Part shown: positions 5,093 through 11,504 of the stretch, piece by piece
How positions within the stretch are numbered: position 1 is the first letter of the stretch
How the letters are laid out: the number at the start of each line of letters is the position of its first letter
Assembly (NCBI GenBank): GCA_019348435.1
Contig: JAHWJM010000009.1
Location: forward strand, 1 to 19,599
Origin: Actinomycetota bacterium
Lineage (GTDB): Bacteria; Actinomycetota; Thermoleophilia; Solirubrobacterales; Solirubrobacteraceae
DNA length: 19,599 nucleotides
Reading direction: 5' to 3'
Translations under genes and position numbers: made by a program
The notes under the pieces: generated by a model
The model's input: only the letters and a program-made list of their open reading frames with translations
The model's database searches: none
Told to the model about the DNA's origin: nothing

Positions 5093-7334
5093 ATGCAGAG
5101 CATCCCTCGCCCCGCTACGGTCGCGCTGGCGCCAACCGCATTCGCCTGCACTGTGGCCGGGCTGTGGCTGCACGCCGGCGGCGGGCAGGCGACACCGAGC
5201 GGCTTCCTGCAGTACGCGGCGGTGGCCGTGGGAACCGCCGCGCTCGGCGCGTTCATCCTCTGGCACCGGCCGCGCAACCGCTACGGCCTGACGCACCTCG
5301 CCCTCGGGGTGCTCTTCGGGGCGGTCGTGCTGGCCGCCGGCGTCCTGTCGCGGGCGGGCACGCCGGCGGCGCTGCCGGGCTGGACCGAGGAGGTGGCACT
5401 CGCCTGGTCGTGGATCGCGGCGGCCTTCCTGTTGCCGCTGTGGGTGATCGTGATCGCGGCCTTCCCGATGCGAGGTTCCACCGCAACGGGTTGAGGCTGG
5501 CGACCATCGCGCTCGCGATCGTGATGCCGCTCCTGGCCGTGATCGCCTACCTCCTGGCGCCGCCGGGCGAGCCGCCTCCGCTGATCCGCGTGGATCTGCC
5601 TGCGGGGCTGGCCGGGCCGCTCGCGTCCACGGGCGAAGCCCACGTCCTCTACCGGCTCGCGTCGGTGTCTGCCGCCGTGCTGGCGACCCTCGCACCGCTG
5701 GCGGCGGTCATCGCCCTCATCGACCGCTTCCGCAAGGCCGGGCCCGTGCTTCGCCAGCAGATCAAGTGGTTGCTGGTGGGCGCGGCGATCTCCGTTGCGC
5801 TTCAGGCGATCCCCATGCAGGCGCTCGAGTCCGAGGCCTGCGGACAGCCGCCCGGATCCTCGTCGTGCTGGCCGTTCCGCTTCCGATGGTGGCCGCGGCG
5901 ATCGCGATCTTCAAGCACGGGCTGTGGGAGATCGACGTCGTCATCTCCAAGGGGCTCGTCTACACGCTCGCTTCCGGCGTGCTGGCGGCGCTGTTCTTCG
6001 GGATCGCGCTCGTCGCCGGCCTGAGCATCGGCGGGGGCGATTCGCGCGTAGTGGCAGCGCTCGGGCTCGCGCTGCTGGTGAGCTTCCTCGCCCAGCCGCT
6101 GAGGCAGCGGCTGGAGCGGGTGGTCGCGCGCGTGCTCTACGGCGACGAGCCGCGTGGCGTCATGGCACTGGCGCGACTGGGCGATCTGGGCACCCCCGCA
6201 CTCGACGCCGGCGAGCTCGGCTCCCGGATCGCCGACGCGGCACGGGCCGCGCTCGGCGCGTCCTGGGCCGGCGTCTGGCTCTACATCGCGCGCGACGGAG
6301 CTGGGACGCTCAGGCCGATCGCGGTGTCGGGAGCGCAGCCGGGGGCGCCGGCGCTTCTGCCCAAGCCGGTGCCCGCCGCTCTTGTCGAGCTCTCCGGTGG
6401 CGTCGCCTTCTCCCAGATCCCCGCCGACGTCGCGCGATCGCTGCGCCCGCTGTTCGCGGGCGAACCTGCCCTTGTCGCCTCGTTGACCTCGAGCGGAAAC
6501 CTCATCGGCCTGATCGCCTGCGGCGGTCGCCCGAAGGATGCCTTCGGCCACGAGGACGTCGAGCTTCTGGGCGTCGTGGCGCGCGAGTCGGCTCTCGCCC
6601 TGCGCAACATCCGCCTCGAGGAGGAGCTCCGCCAGCGCCTCGCGCAGATCGAACAGCAGGCCACCGAGCTGCACCGCTCTCGGCAGCGCCTCGTGACGGC
6701 GCAGGACGCGGAGCGCAAGCGGATCGAGCGTGACCTTCACGACGGGGCGCAGCAGCAGCTCGTGGCGCTGGCCGCCGGTCTGCGGCGGGCCGCGCACGCG
6801 GAGGGGCCGGCGATCGACAAGGCGCTCGAGGATCTCGCCGACGAGGCCGAGGAGGCGGTGTTCGCGCTACAGGAGCTGGCCCGCGGCATCTATCCGAGCC
6901 TGCTCGCCGATCGGGGCCTGCAGGCGGCCCTGCAGGCCCACGCGGCGCGCCTGCCCACGAACGTGCGCGTCGAGGTGGAGCCGCTCATGCACGGGCGCCA
7001 TCTCGAGCCCGAACTGGAGGCCGCGTTCTACTTCGTCGCGCTCGAGGCCATGACCAACGCGGTGAAGCACGCCCCGGGCGCGAGCATCATCGTCTCGCTG
7101 CGCGCCGACCCGGCGAGGCGGACGGTGACGCTCGAGGTGCACGACGACGGGCACGGCTTCGACGCCGGGGGCGCTCCGTCCGCCCGCGGCCTGCAGAACA
7201 TGGCCGACAGGATCGACGCGCTGGGCGGCGCCCTGTCGGTGGAGAGCATGCCGGGCGGCGGCACCTGGATCCGGGCCGAGGTGCGAGAGAAGGCCGACGT
7301 GCGCCCGATCAGGAGCCGGGAAGCGACTCTCTGA
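5093..7334 (+). pseudogene. NarL-family sensor histidine kinase, interrupted by two frameshifts
   Basis: Membrane sensor kinase expected to phosphorylate a NarL-type regulator. Read through two frame changes it is a coherent ~747 aa protein. It has six or more N-terminal membrane helices (5093 to about 6110), a GAF-like domain (about 6180-6610), a short coiled coil, and a HisKA_3 block ERKRIERDLHDGAQQQLVAL with the phospho-His codon at 6738-6740. An HATPase domain follows with EAMTNAVKHA, DDGHGFD and GLQNMADRIDALGG. The first break is near 5464-5466: AAFP should continue as DARFHRNGLRLATIALA, and adding one base (CCC to CCCC) restores the frame. The second break lies between about 5820 and 5858, where LQAIPMQALESEA must join AARILVVLAVPLP. 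Both shifts act like single-base losses. As written, the frame stops at 5492-5494. Either genuine inactivation or two indel errors; the evenly conserved sequence after each break favours recent loss or error. Confidence 0.85.
5766..7334 (+). CDS. Catalytic half of the frameshifted sensor kinase, still open
   Basis: This is the longest intact piece of the kinase above. From a GTG at 5766 (522 aa), or more sensibly an ATG at 5886 (482 aa, MVAAAIAIFKHGLWEIDVVI), it keeps the last membrane helices, GAF-like region, HisKA_3 phosphoacceptor and HATPase domain. If the upstream frameshifts are real, initiation inside this frame could still give a kinase lacking most of its sensor. No strong ribosome site is seen at either start, so this is a possibility and not a prediction. 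Its last 26 bp overlap the 3' end of the response regulator gene on the other strand. Confidence 0.5.
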   Translation: MVAGGRGDLRCASGDPHAGARVRGLRTAARILVVLAVPLPMVAAAIAIFKHGLWEIDVVISKGLVYTLASGVLAALFFGIALVAGLSIGGGDSRVVAALGLALLVSFLAQPLRQRLERVVARVLYGDEPRGVMALARLGDLGTPALDAGELGSRIADAARAALGASWAGVWLYIARDGAGTLRPIAVSGAQPGAPALLPKPVPAALVELSGGVAFSQIPADVARSLRPLFAGEPALVASLTSSGNLIGLIACGGRPKDAFGHEDVELLGVVARESALALRNIRLEEELRQRLAQIEQQATELHRSRQRLVTAQDAERKRIERDLHDGAQQQLVALAAGLRRAAHAEGPAIDKALEDLADEAEEAVFALQELARGIYPSLLADRGLQAALQAHAARLPTNVRVEVEPLMHGRHLEPELEAAFYFVALEAMTNAVKHAPGASIIVSLRADPARRTVTLEVHDDGHGFDAGGAPSARGLQNMADRIDALGGALSVESMPGGGTWIRAEVREKADVRPIRSREATL

Positions 7335-8001
7335 AGTAGATCAGGACGGCTGCAACGCGGCGGTTGACGTCTGACTCCTCGGGCAGCCCGAGCTTCGAGA
7401 AGACGGCGGCCACCCGCTTCTCGACCGTGCCGACGGCGATCGACAGGCGCGACGCGATCGCCGCGTTGCTGCGGCTCTCGGCCATCAGCCGCAGCACGTC
7501 CAGCTCGCCTGGGGTGAGTTCCGACAGCGACGAGCCCGGCTTCTTGGACCGGCGGGCGAGGAGCGTCTGGAGGATGCGCGGATCGAGCACCGAGCCGCCG
7601 GCGGCGACCTCGCGCAGCGCCCGCACGAGCTGATCGACATCGCCGACGCGCACCTTGTGGAGATAGCCGTAGCCGACGACGCCGTGCTCGAGCAGCGCCC
7701 AGACGTAGCCCTCGTCCTCGTGCTGGCTGAGCACGACCACACCGGTGCCGGGCAGCTCGTCCTTGATGACGTGCGCGGCCTCGATGCCCTCCGTCGAATG
7801 CGTCGGAGGCATCTTGATGTCCATCAGCACGACGTCCGGCCGCAGCCGCCGGGTCTCGGCGAGGACGCCGTCGTAATCGGCCGCCTCGCCGACGACGTCG
7901 ATCCCCGGAACCTCCGCGAGCAGGCGCCTCGTCCCTTCGCGCATGAGGTACTGGTCCTCCGCGATCAACACCGTCAAGCGGGACTCGTTCGAGCCGGGCA
8001 T
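7309..8001 (-). CDS. NarL/LuxR-type response regulator
   Basis: Two-component transcription regulator, 230 aa, presumed partner of the adjacent kinase. The receiver domain (about residues 9-130) shows the acidic pocket E15/D16 in LIAEDQYLM, phospho-acceptor D61 in VVLMDIKMPP, S92 in VVVLSQHED and K116 in YGYLHKVRV. The C-terminal LuxR-type helix-turn-helix (about 160-207) reads LTPGELDVLRLMAE, SNAAIASRLSIAVGTVEKRV and FSKLGLPE. The ATG at 8001 is chosen because the receiver starts right after it; the longer open frame upstream is not family-like. A TATGAT hexamer lies 6 nt before this ATG. Cognate kinase-regulator genes are usually tandem and co-oriented, but here they converge and overlap by 26 bp at their 3' ends, so transcription of one gives RNA antisense to the other. 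Confidence 0.95.
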   Translation of the reverse strand: MPGSNESRLTVLIAEDQYLMREGTRRLLAEVPGIDVVGEAADYDGVLAETRRLRPDVVLMDIKMPPTHSTEGIEAAHVIKDELPGTGVVVLSQHEDEGYVWALLEHGVVGYGYLHKVRVGDVDQLVRALREVAAGGSVLDPRILQTLLARRSKKPGSSLSELTPGELDVLRLMAESRSNAAIASRLSIAVGTVEKRVAAVFSKLGLPEESDVNRRVAAVLIYFRESLPGS

Positions 8002-8007
8002 CGCGCG

Positions 8008-8013
8008 ATCATA
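8008..8013 (-). promoter_or_regulatory. -10 hexamer TATGAT for the response regulator
   Basis: Minus strand TATGAT (5 of 6 to consensus) ends 6 nt before the ATG at 8001. It is one of the clearest leaderless-type promoters in the window. Confidence 0.5.
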
Positions 8014-8042
8014 AGCCCGCTTCTCCGGGGCGCGCGGCGGCG

Positions 8043-8792
8043 TCAGCGCGGCGTCAGGTAGCGGGCCACCCTGCGGGCGCGCGCGTAGTACCTCTGCCGA
8101 TCGTCGAGTCCGTTGAGGCCGCCGTTGATGCGGCGCGTCAGCGCAACGAAGTCGCCGGCGTCGGCGAGCTCGTTGCACCCGTGCGTCTTCCACCACCAGC
8201 ACGACACCAGCTCGCTGTAGGGCGATTGCGCGAGCCTCTCCGCGGCGCCGACGAAGTCGACGCCGAACTCGCGCGCCGCGCTCGTGTAGTTCGCGCGGCC
8301 GGTGCACATGATCCGCCCGCGGCCCTTGAACCGGCGGCCGTCGCCGGGACGCGTGTTGCCGAGGTCGCGGCGCCCCTCGTACGCGTCGCCGCTCGCGTAC
8401 TCCTCAGACGTCCGGAAGCCGTCGGACTCGTGCGCCATCTGCGCGACCGCCATCGCCGCGCGCTGCGGGGTCGTGATGTCGTAGCGCCTGAACGCGACGC
8501 CCATCCCACCGGCGATGCGCCTGGCGTCGGCATCCGTCAGCCACGGGCAGACATGGCGCAGCGACCGCCAGCCGATGGTCGGCTGCTGCTCGGCGCGCAG
8601 GCGCTGCTCCCAGCGCGCAATGGACCGCCGGACGGCATCGAGGTTCGTCCGCGCCGCCGTGCGCTGTTCCTTGGTCGGGGCGCCCTTCACAAACCGCGCG
8701 CGAGCCATCGCCTCGCGCTCGCGCAGACGCGCGAGCAGCTTCCGGATGCCGGCGACGGTCTGCGGCTTGGAGCTGACCTTCACGGCGGTCAC
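8043..8792 (-). CDS. GH19 chitinase/endolysin-like muralytic enzyme
   Basis: 249 aa lysozyme-superfamily glycosidase resembling GH19 chitinases and phage endolysins. Residues 13-70 form a charged, probably coiled-coil region. The catalytic domain follows, with AQMAHESDGFRTSEEY (candidate acids E122 and E131), then DLGNTRPGDGRRFKGRGRIM and CTGRANY, the family's F-K-G-R-G-x-I-x-x-T-G-R-x-N-Y block. LVSCWWWKTHGCNELAD and RRINGG complete the fold. It probably cleaves peptidoglycan glycan strands or chitin. No signal peptide is seen, so export would need a holin or another route. The GTG at 8792 is chosen because it overlaps the TGA of the acidic-protein gene as GTGA, a translational-coupling arrangement. 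It is the last gene of a three-gene cassette with no holin, tail or integrase gene nearby, which suggests a domesticated phage-type lysis module. Confidence 0.85.
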   Translation of the reverse strand: MTAVKVSSKPQTVAGIRKLLARLREREAMARARFVKGAPTKEQRTAARTNLDAVRRSIARWEQRLRAEQQPTIGWRSLRHVCPWLTDADARRIAGGMGVAFRRYDITTPQRAAMAVAQMAHESDGFRTSEEYASGDAYEGRRDLGNTRPGDGRRFKGRGRIMCTGRANYTSAAREFGVDFVGAAERLAQSPYSELVSCWWWKTHGCNELADAGDFVALTRRINGGLNGLDDRQRYYARARRVARYLTPR

Positions 8793-9067
8793 ACGTCGCT
8801 TGCCACGTTCTCGTCGTCGTCGTGATCGTCGATCTCGTCGTCGTCGTCGGTCTCCCCCGGCTCGTCGCCGGCGACGTCGTCGTCGTCGAACGTGGCGAGC
8901 ACGAGAGCGGCCGCCGCCTCGTTGGCGTCGTCGTCGTCGACGTCGCCGAGCTTGATGCCCTCGGCTTCGAGGTTCGGCGTCTCGTACGGCGTCTGGATCT
9001 TCTGAGCGGCGATCGGGTCGCCCACCAGGAGCTCGTCGGAGGCGACCCAGAGGTCAGACATGCTCAT
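8789..9067 (-). CDS. Small Asp-rich acidic protein between two lysin genes, unknown
   Basis: 92 aa protein I do not recognise. The first ~42 residues are mixed (MSMSDLWVASDELLVGDPIA, then QKIQTPYETPNLEAEGIKLG). The rest is highly acidic, with D-runs DVDDDDANE, DDDDVAG, TDDDDEIDDHDDDEN, and one hydrophobic patch AAAALVLATF. The net charge is strongly negative. The ATG at 9067 overlaps the TGA of the upstream CHAP gene as TGATG, and its own TGA overlaps the GTG of the GH19 gene as GTGA, so it is almost certainly translated with both. GGAAGG stands shortly before the start. A partner, inhibitor or chaperone of the very basic upstream lysin, or a cation binder, would fit the charge; this is inference. 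A second ATG two codons in (9061) is possible. Confidence 0.75.
   Translation of the reverse strand: MSMSDLWVASDELLVGDPIAAQKIQTPYETPNLEAEGIKLGDVDDDDANEAAAALVLATFDDDDVAGDEPGETDDDDEIDDHDDDENVASDV
8812..8945. repeat. CGTCGT/GACGAC low-complexity tract
   Basis: Imperfect runs of the trinucleotide cgt on the plus strand (gac on the minus strand) encode the poly-Asp stretches of the acidic protein. Such tracts can expand or contract by slippage in whole codons without breaking the frame. Confidence 0.75.
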
Positions 9068-9915
9068 CACCTTCCATCCGGATAGTTCATGGTCGCGACA
9101 CCGGTGATCTCCGACGCCGAGCGGATGCGGCCGGCGACGCAGCCGCCGTCGGACTGCGAGCCACCGGGGCCGAAGGAGGTGTTGCCCTCGACGGTCCTCG
9201 CACGGCCGCCGCTCAGCGGCTGCACGAGCATCCCGACGTGAACGCCGGTTCCGCCGATGACCACGAACGACCCGGGAAGCGCTCCCTCGGGACTCGACTG
9301 CCAGCTCCCGTAGGGTGCGCGCCCGGCGCGGGCGTGTCCCTCGATCGCGCGCACCGCCGCGACGTCGGAGCGCAGACCGCTCACGCCGCCGAACTTGACG
9401 GCGTGATAGCCGCAGGCGATGCCACACCAGGGCACGCGTCCGAAGCCCCAGAACGTCTGCATCGTCGTGATGATGCCGCCCCCGTTGCAGCCGGGCGGTT
9501 GCTCACGGGTGCCGATCTTCGCCAAGAACGCGTTGACCGTGCGGGTGCGCGACGACCGCTGCTCGGCGGCACGCCGCTTGCGGTGGGTGCGCAACCGCGA
9601 CATGCGCGCCTTCCCGCGGCTCTTCTGCTGATCGGTGCGGCGCCCCGGATTGCGAATCATCCGCTGCACCCCGATCGGGATCACGCCGTCGCGCGTGATC
9701 GACTCATAGGTCTCGACGAGGGCGCCCAGCGCCCAGGCGGTCTTGCGCACAGCCTCGAGCGTGCGGGCATCCACGACCCCGTTCTCCTCGACGGCGAGCG
9801 CGGCGAGACCGCGCGCGCGGAGCCTGCGGTTAGTGGCCGCCTGCAGCGCGCGCGCAGCATCGCTGCGGCTGCCAAGCTTCAGCGGCTGCATCTGTGACCG
9901 TTGCTGTGTGGCCAT
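9067..9915 (-). CDS. Peptidoglycan-binding/CHAP-type peptidase (lysin-like)
   Basis: 282 aa. Residues 11-65 resemble a PG_binding_1 repeat (LKLGSRSDAARALQAATNRR, then NGVVDARTLEAVRKTAWALG). Residues 90-125 form a very basic linker. Residues 128-277 look like a CHAP amidase/endopeptidase, with candidate catalytic C164 in VPWCGIACGYHAVKFGG, H226 in GGTGVHVGML and E243 in TVEGNTSFGPGGSQSDGG, the G-N-T-S ending common in phage and actinobacterial lysins. It probably cuts peptidoglycan peptide bonds. No signal peptide is evident, which fits a phage-type lysin more than a housekeeping hydrolase. The ATG at 9915 is chosen because GGAGAG (9920-9925) precedes it and the upstream open frame is low-complexity. 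It is first in the cassette and diverges from the acyltransferase at 10071 across a repeat-rich 155 bp region. Confidence 0.85.
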   Translation of the reverse strand: MATQQRSQMQPLKLGSRSDAARALQAATNRRLRARGLAALAVEENGVVDARTLEAVRKTAWALGALVETYESITRDGVIPIGVQRMIRNPGRRTDQQKSRGKARMSRLRTHRKRRAAEQRSSRTRTVNAFLAKIGTREQPPGCNGGGIITTMQTFWGFGRVPWCGIACGYHAVKFGGVSGLRSDVAAVRAIEGHARAGRAPYGSWQSSPEGALPGSFVVIGGTGVHVGMLVQPLSGGRARTVEGNTSFGPGGSQSDGGCVAGRIRSASEITGVATMNYPDGR

Positions 9916-9919
9916 CTGT

Positions 9920-9925
9920 CTCTCC
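9920..9925 (-). promoter_or_regulatory. Shine-Dalgarno GGAGAG for the CHAP gene
   Basis: Minus strand GGAGAG ends 4 nt before the ATG at 9915. It supports this start and shows that the lysin cassette is leadered, unlike many neighbours. Confidence 0.6.
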
Positions 9926-9961
9926 AGTGCGTCGGCTGCCAGCGCTGTCACGAGAAGTGGT

Positions 9962-9984
9962 AGACGCGCGGCGCCACCGCGTCT
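9962..9984. repeat. Inverted repeat AGACGCG / CGCGTCT
   Basis: Perfect 7 bp arms at 9962-9968 and 9978-9984 around a 9 nt spacer, in the divergent region between the lysin cassette and the acyltransferase. It could be a protein-binding site or a hairpin. Confidence 0.6.
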
Positions 9985-9998
9985 GTGACATCTGTCAC
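9985..9998. promoter_or_regulatory. Operator-like palindrome GTGACATCTGTCAC
   Basis: Perfect 6 bp arms with a 2 nt spacer, directly abutting the preceding inverted repeat. A third copy of the half-site (TGTCAC) sits at 9946-9951. The spacing and location between divergent genes suggest a dimeric repressor or activator site; the regulator is unknown. Confidence 0.5.
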
Positions 9999-10029
9999 GG
10001 TACGTCGGCTCAACCCGCCGGCCAAGGCG

Positions 10030-10050
10030 GCGGCTGCCGACGGCAGCCGC
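10030..10050. repeat. Hairpin with 9 bp arms GCGGCTGCC / GGCAGCCGC
   Basis: Perfect 9 bp inverted repeat with a GAC loop, 20 nt upstream of the acyltransferase ATG. No T tract follows on either strand, so it is not a classical terminator. It overlaps where a -35 region would lie and may be an operator. Confidence 0.6.
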
Positions 10051-10056
10051 GTTGAC

Positions 10057-10062
10057 TACGCT
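10057..10062 (+). promoter_or_regulatory. -10-like TACGCT for the acyltransferase
   Basis: TACGCT ends 8 nt before the ATG at 10071, immediately after the perfect hairpin. GCAGGG before the ATG may alternatively act as a ribosome site. Confidence 0.35.
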
Positions 10063-10070
10063 CCGCAGGG

Positions 10071-11504
10071 ATGCCCCCGCGTCACCTCGATCGGCTCTCC
10101 GCCACCGACGCCTCGTTCCTGCATCAGGAGGGCGCCGTCTCACATATGCACATCGGGGCGCTCGTCCGCGCCGCGGGACCACCCCCGGCGTACGACGACC
10201 TCCTGGACTCGATCCGCGCGCGCCTGCACTACGTGCCGCGCTACCGCCAGCGGCTCGTCTTCCCGCCGGCCGCCACCGGCCGGCCGCTGTGGGCCGACGA
10301 CCCCGACTTCAACCTCGAGTACCACGTGCGCCACACGGCGCTGCCCTCGCCCGGCAGCGAAGAGCAGCTCATGAACCTCGCCGCGCGCGTGTTCTCCCAG
10401 CAGCTCGACCGCTGCAAACCGCTCTGGGAGCTGTGGCTCGTGGAGGGTCTCGCCGACGGCGGCTTCGCGCTGCTGTCCAAGAGCCATCACGCGATGATCG
10501 ACGGCATCGCCGGCGTCGACCTCGGCACCGTCCTCTTCGACCTCGACCCCGAGGGACGCCCGCCCGAGGAGGGCCTCGAGCCGTGGATGCCCGACCCGGC
10601 GCCTGGCCCGCTGGACCTGCTCGGCGCCGGGATCACCGGCATGACGAAGGCGACGCTCGGCGTGGCGGGGAAGGCGCTCGGCGCGCTGAGGCGGCCGGAG
10701 CGAGCGCTCGAGGATGCGAAGGTCGCGGTCGAGGGCCTCGGCGAGATCGTGTGGGCGGCGGCCAACCCGGCACCGCCGTCGCCCCTGAACGTCGAGATCG
10801 GCCCGCACCGGCGCTTTGCCGGCGTCGCCTGCGAGCTGCAGGACTTCAAGGACGTCAAGAACGCGTTCGGCGGGACGGTCAACGACGTCGTGCTGGCGGT
10901 CGTCGCCGGGGCGCTGCGCCACTGGCTGCAGTCGCGCGGCGTGCGAACGCAGGGCCTCGAGCTGCGCGCGCTCGTCCCGGTCTCCGTACGCCACCGCGAC
11001 GCCGTGCAGAACGGCGTCGGCAACCGCCTGGCGGTCATGCGCGGGCCCCTGCCCGTCTACGTCGAGGACCCCGTCGAGCGCCTCGCGGTCGTCGCGGCGG
11101 CGATGGACGACCTCAAGGAGTCAAAGCAGGCCGTCGGCGCCGAGGTGCTGACGAGCATGCAGAACTTTGCGCCGCCGACGATCCTCGCCCAGGCGTCGCG
11201 GCTGAACTTCTCGACGATCCTCTTCAACCTGCTCGTGACGAACGTGCCGGGCCCGCAGTTCCCGCTCTACGTCCAGGGCCGCGAGATGACGTCGGTCTTC
11301 CCGATCGCGTTCCTGCCCAAGAACCACGCGCTGGCGATCGCGATCATGTCCTACAACGGGCAGATGAACTTCGGCCTGCTCGGCGACTACGACGCGATGC
11401 CCGACCTCGCCGCGTTCGGTGAGGCGATCGAGTCGTCGCTGGCGGAGCTCGTGTCGCTGGCCGCGCGCCAGGCGCGTGCGGGTGCGGCGGGGCCGGCGGT
11501 CTAG
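10071..11504 (+). CDS. WS/DGAT family wax ester synthase / diacylglycerol acyltransferase
   Basis: Bifunctional acyl-CoA:alcohol / acyl-CoA:diacylglycerol acyltransferase of actinobacterial storage-lipid synthesis (triacylglycerol and wax ester), 477 aa, the usual length. The active-site motif HHxxxDG is seen as SHHAMIDG, with H139, H140 and D144. The conserved PLWELW block precedes it at about 117-122. The C-terminal half shows NDVVLAVV and VTNVPGPQFPLYV, both typical of the family. It begins with the usual LSATDASFLHQE block, which fixes the ATG at 10071. There is no membrane helix; these enzymes are peripheral at the membrane and lipid inclusions. It stands alone on the plus strand. Its TAG stop shares the palindrome CTAG (11501-11504) with the stop of the convergent subtilase gene, leaving no room for a terminator between them. 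Confidence 0.95.
   Translation: MPPRHLDRLSATDASFLHQEGAVSHMHIGALVRAAGPPPAYDDLLDSIRARLHYVPRYRQRLVFPPAATGRPLWADDPDFNLEYHVRHTALPSPGSEEQLMNLAARVFSQQLDRCKPLWELWLVEGLADGGFALLSKSHHAMIDGIAGVDLGTVLFDLDPEGRPPEEGLEPWMPDPAPGPLDLLGAGITGMTKATLGVAGKALGALRRPERALEDAKVAVEGLGEIVWAAANPAPPSPLNVEIGPHRRFAGVACELQDFKDVKNAFGGTVNDVVLAVVAGALRHWLQSRGVRTQGLELRALVPVSVRHRDAVQNGVGNRLAVMRGPLPVYVEDPVERLAVVAAAMDDLKESKQAVGAEVLTSMQNFAPPTILAQASRLNFSTILFNLLVTNVPGPQFPLYVQGREMTSVFPIAFLPKNHALAIAIMSYNGQMNFGLLGDYDAMPDLAAFGEAIESSLAELVSLAARQARAGAAGPAV

Noticed and set aside
8812..8945. CRISPR-like or satellite repeat
   Set aside because: The repeat is a trinucleotide tract in a coding frame for Asp, with no spacer-repeat periodicity.
8043..9915. 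Complete prophage
   Set aside because: No integrase, terminase, capsid, tail, holin or att repeats flank the lysin genes. Neighbours are ordinary chromosomal genes.
10030..10050. Rho-independent terminator
   Set aside because: The hairpin is perfect but no T run follows on either strand, and it sits upstream of both divergent genes.
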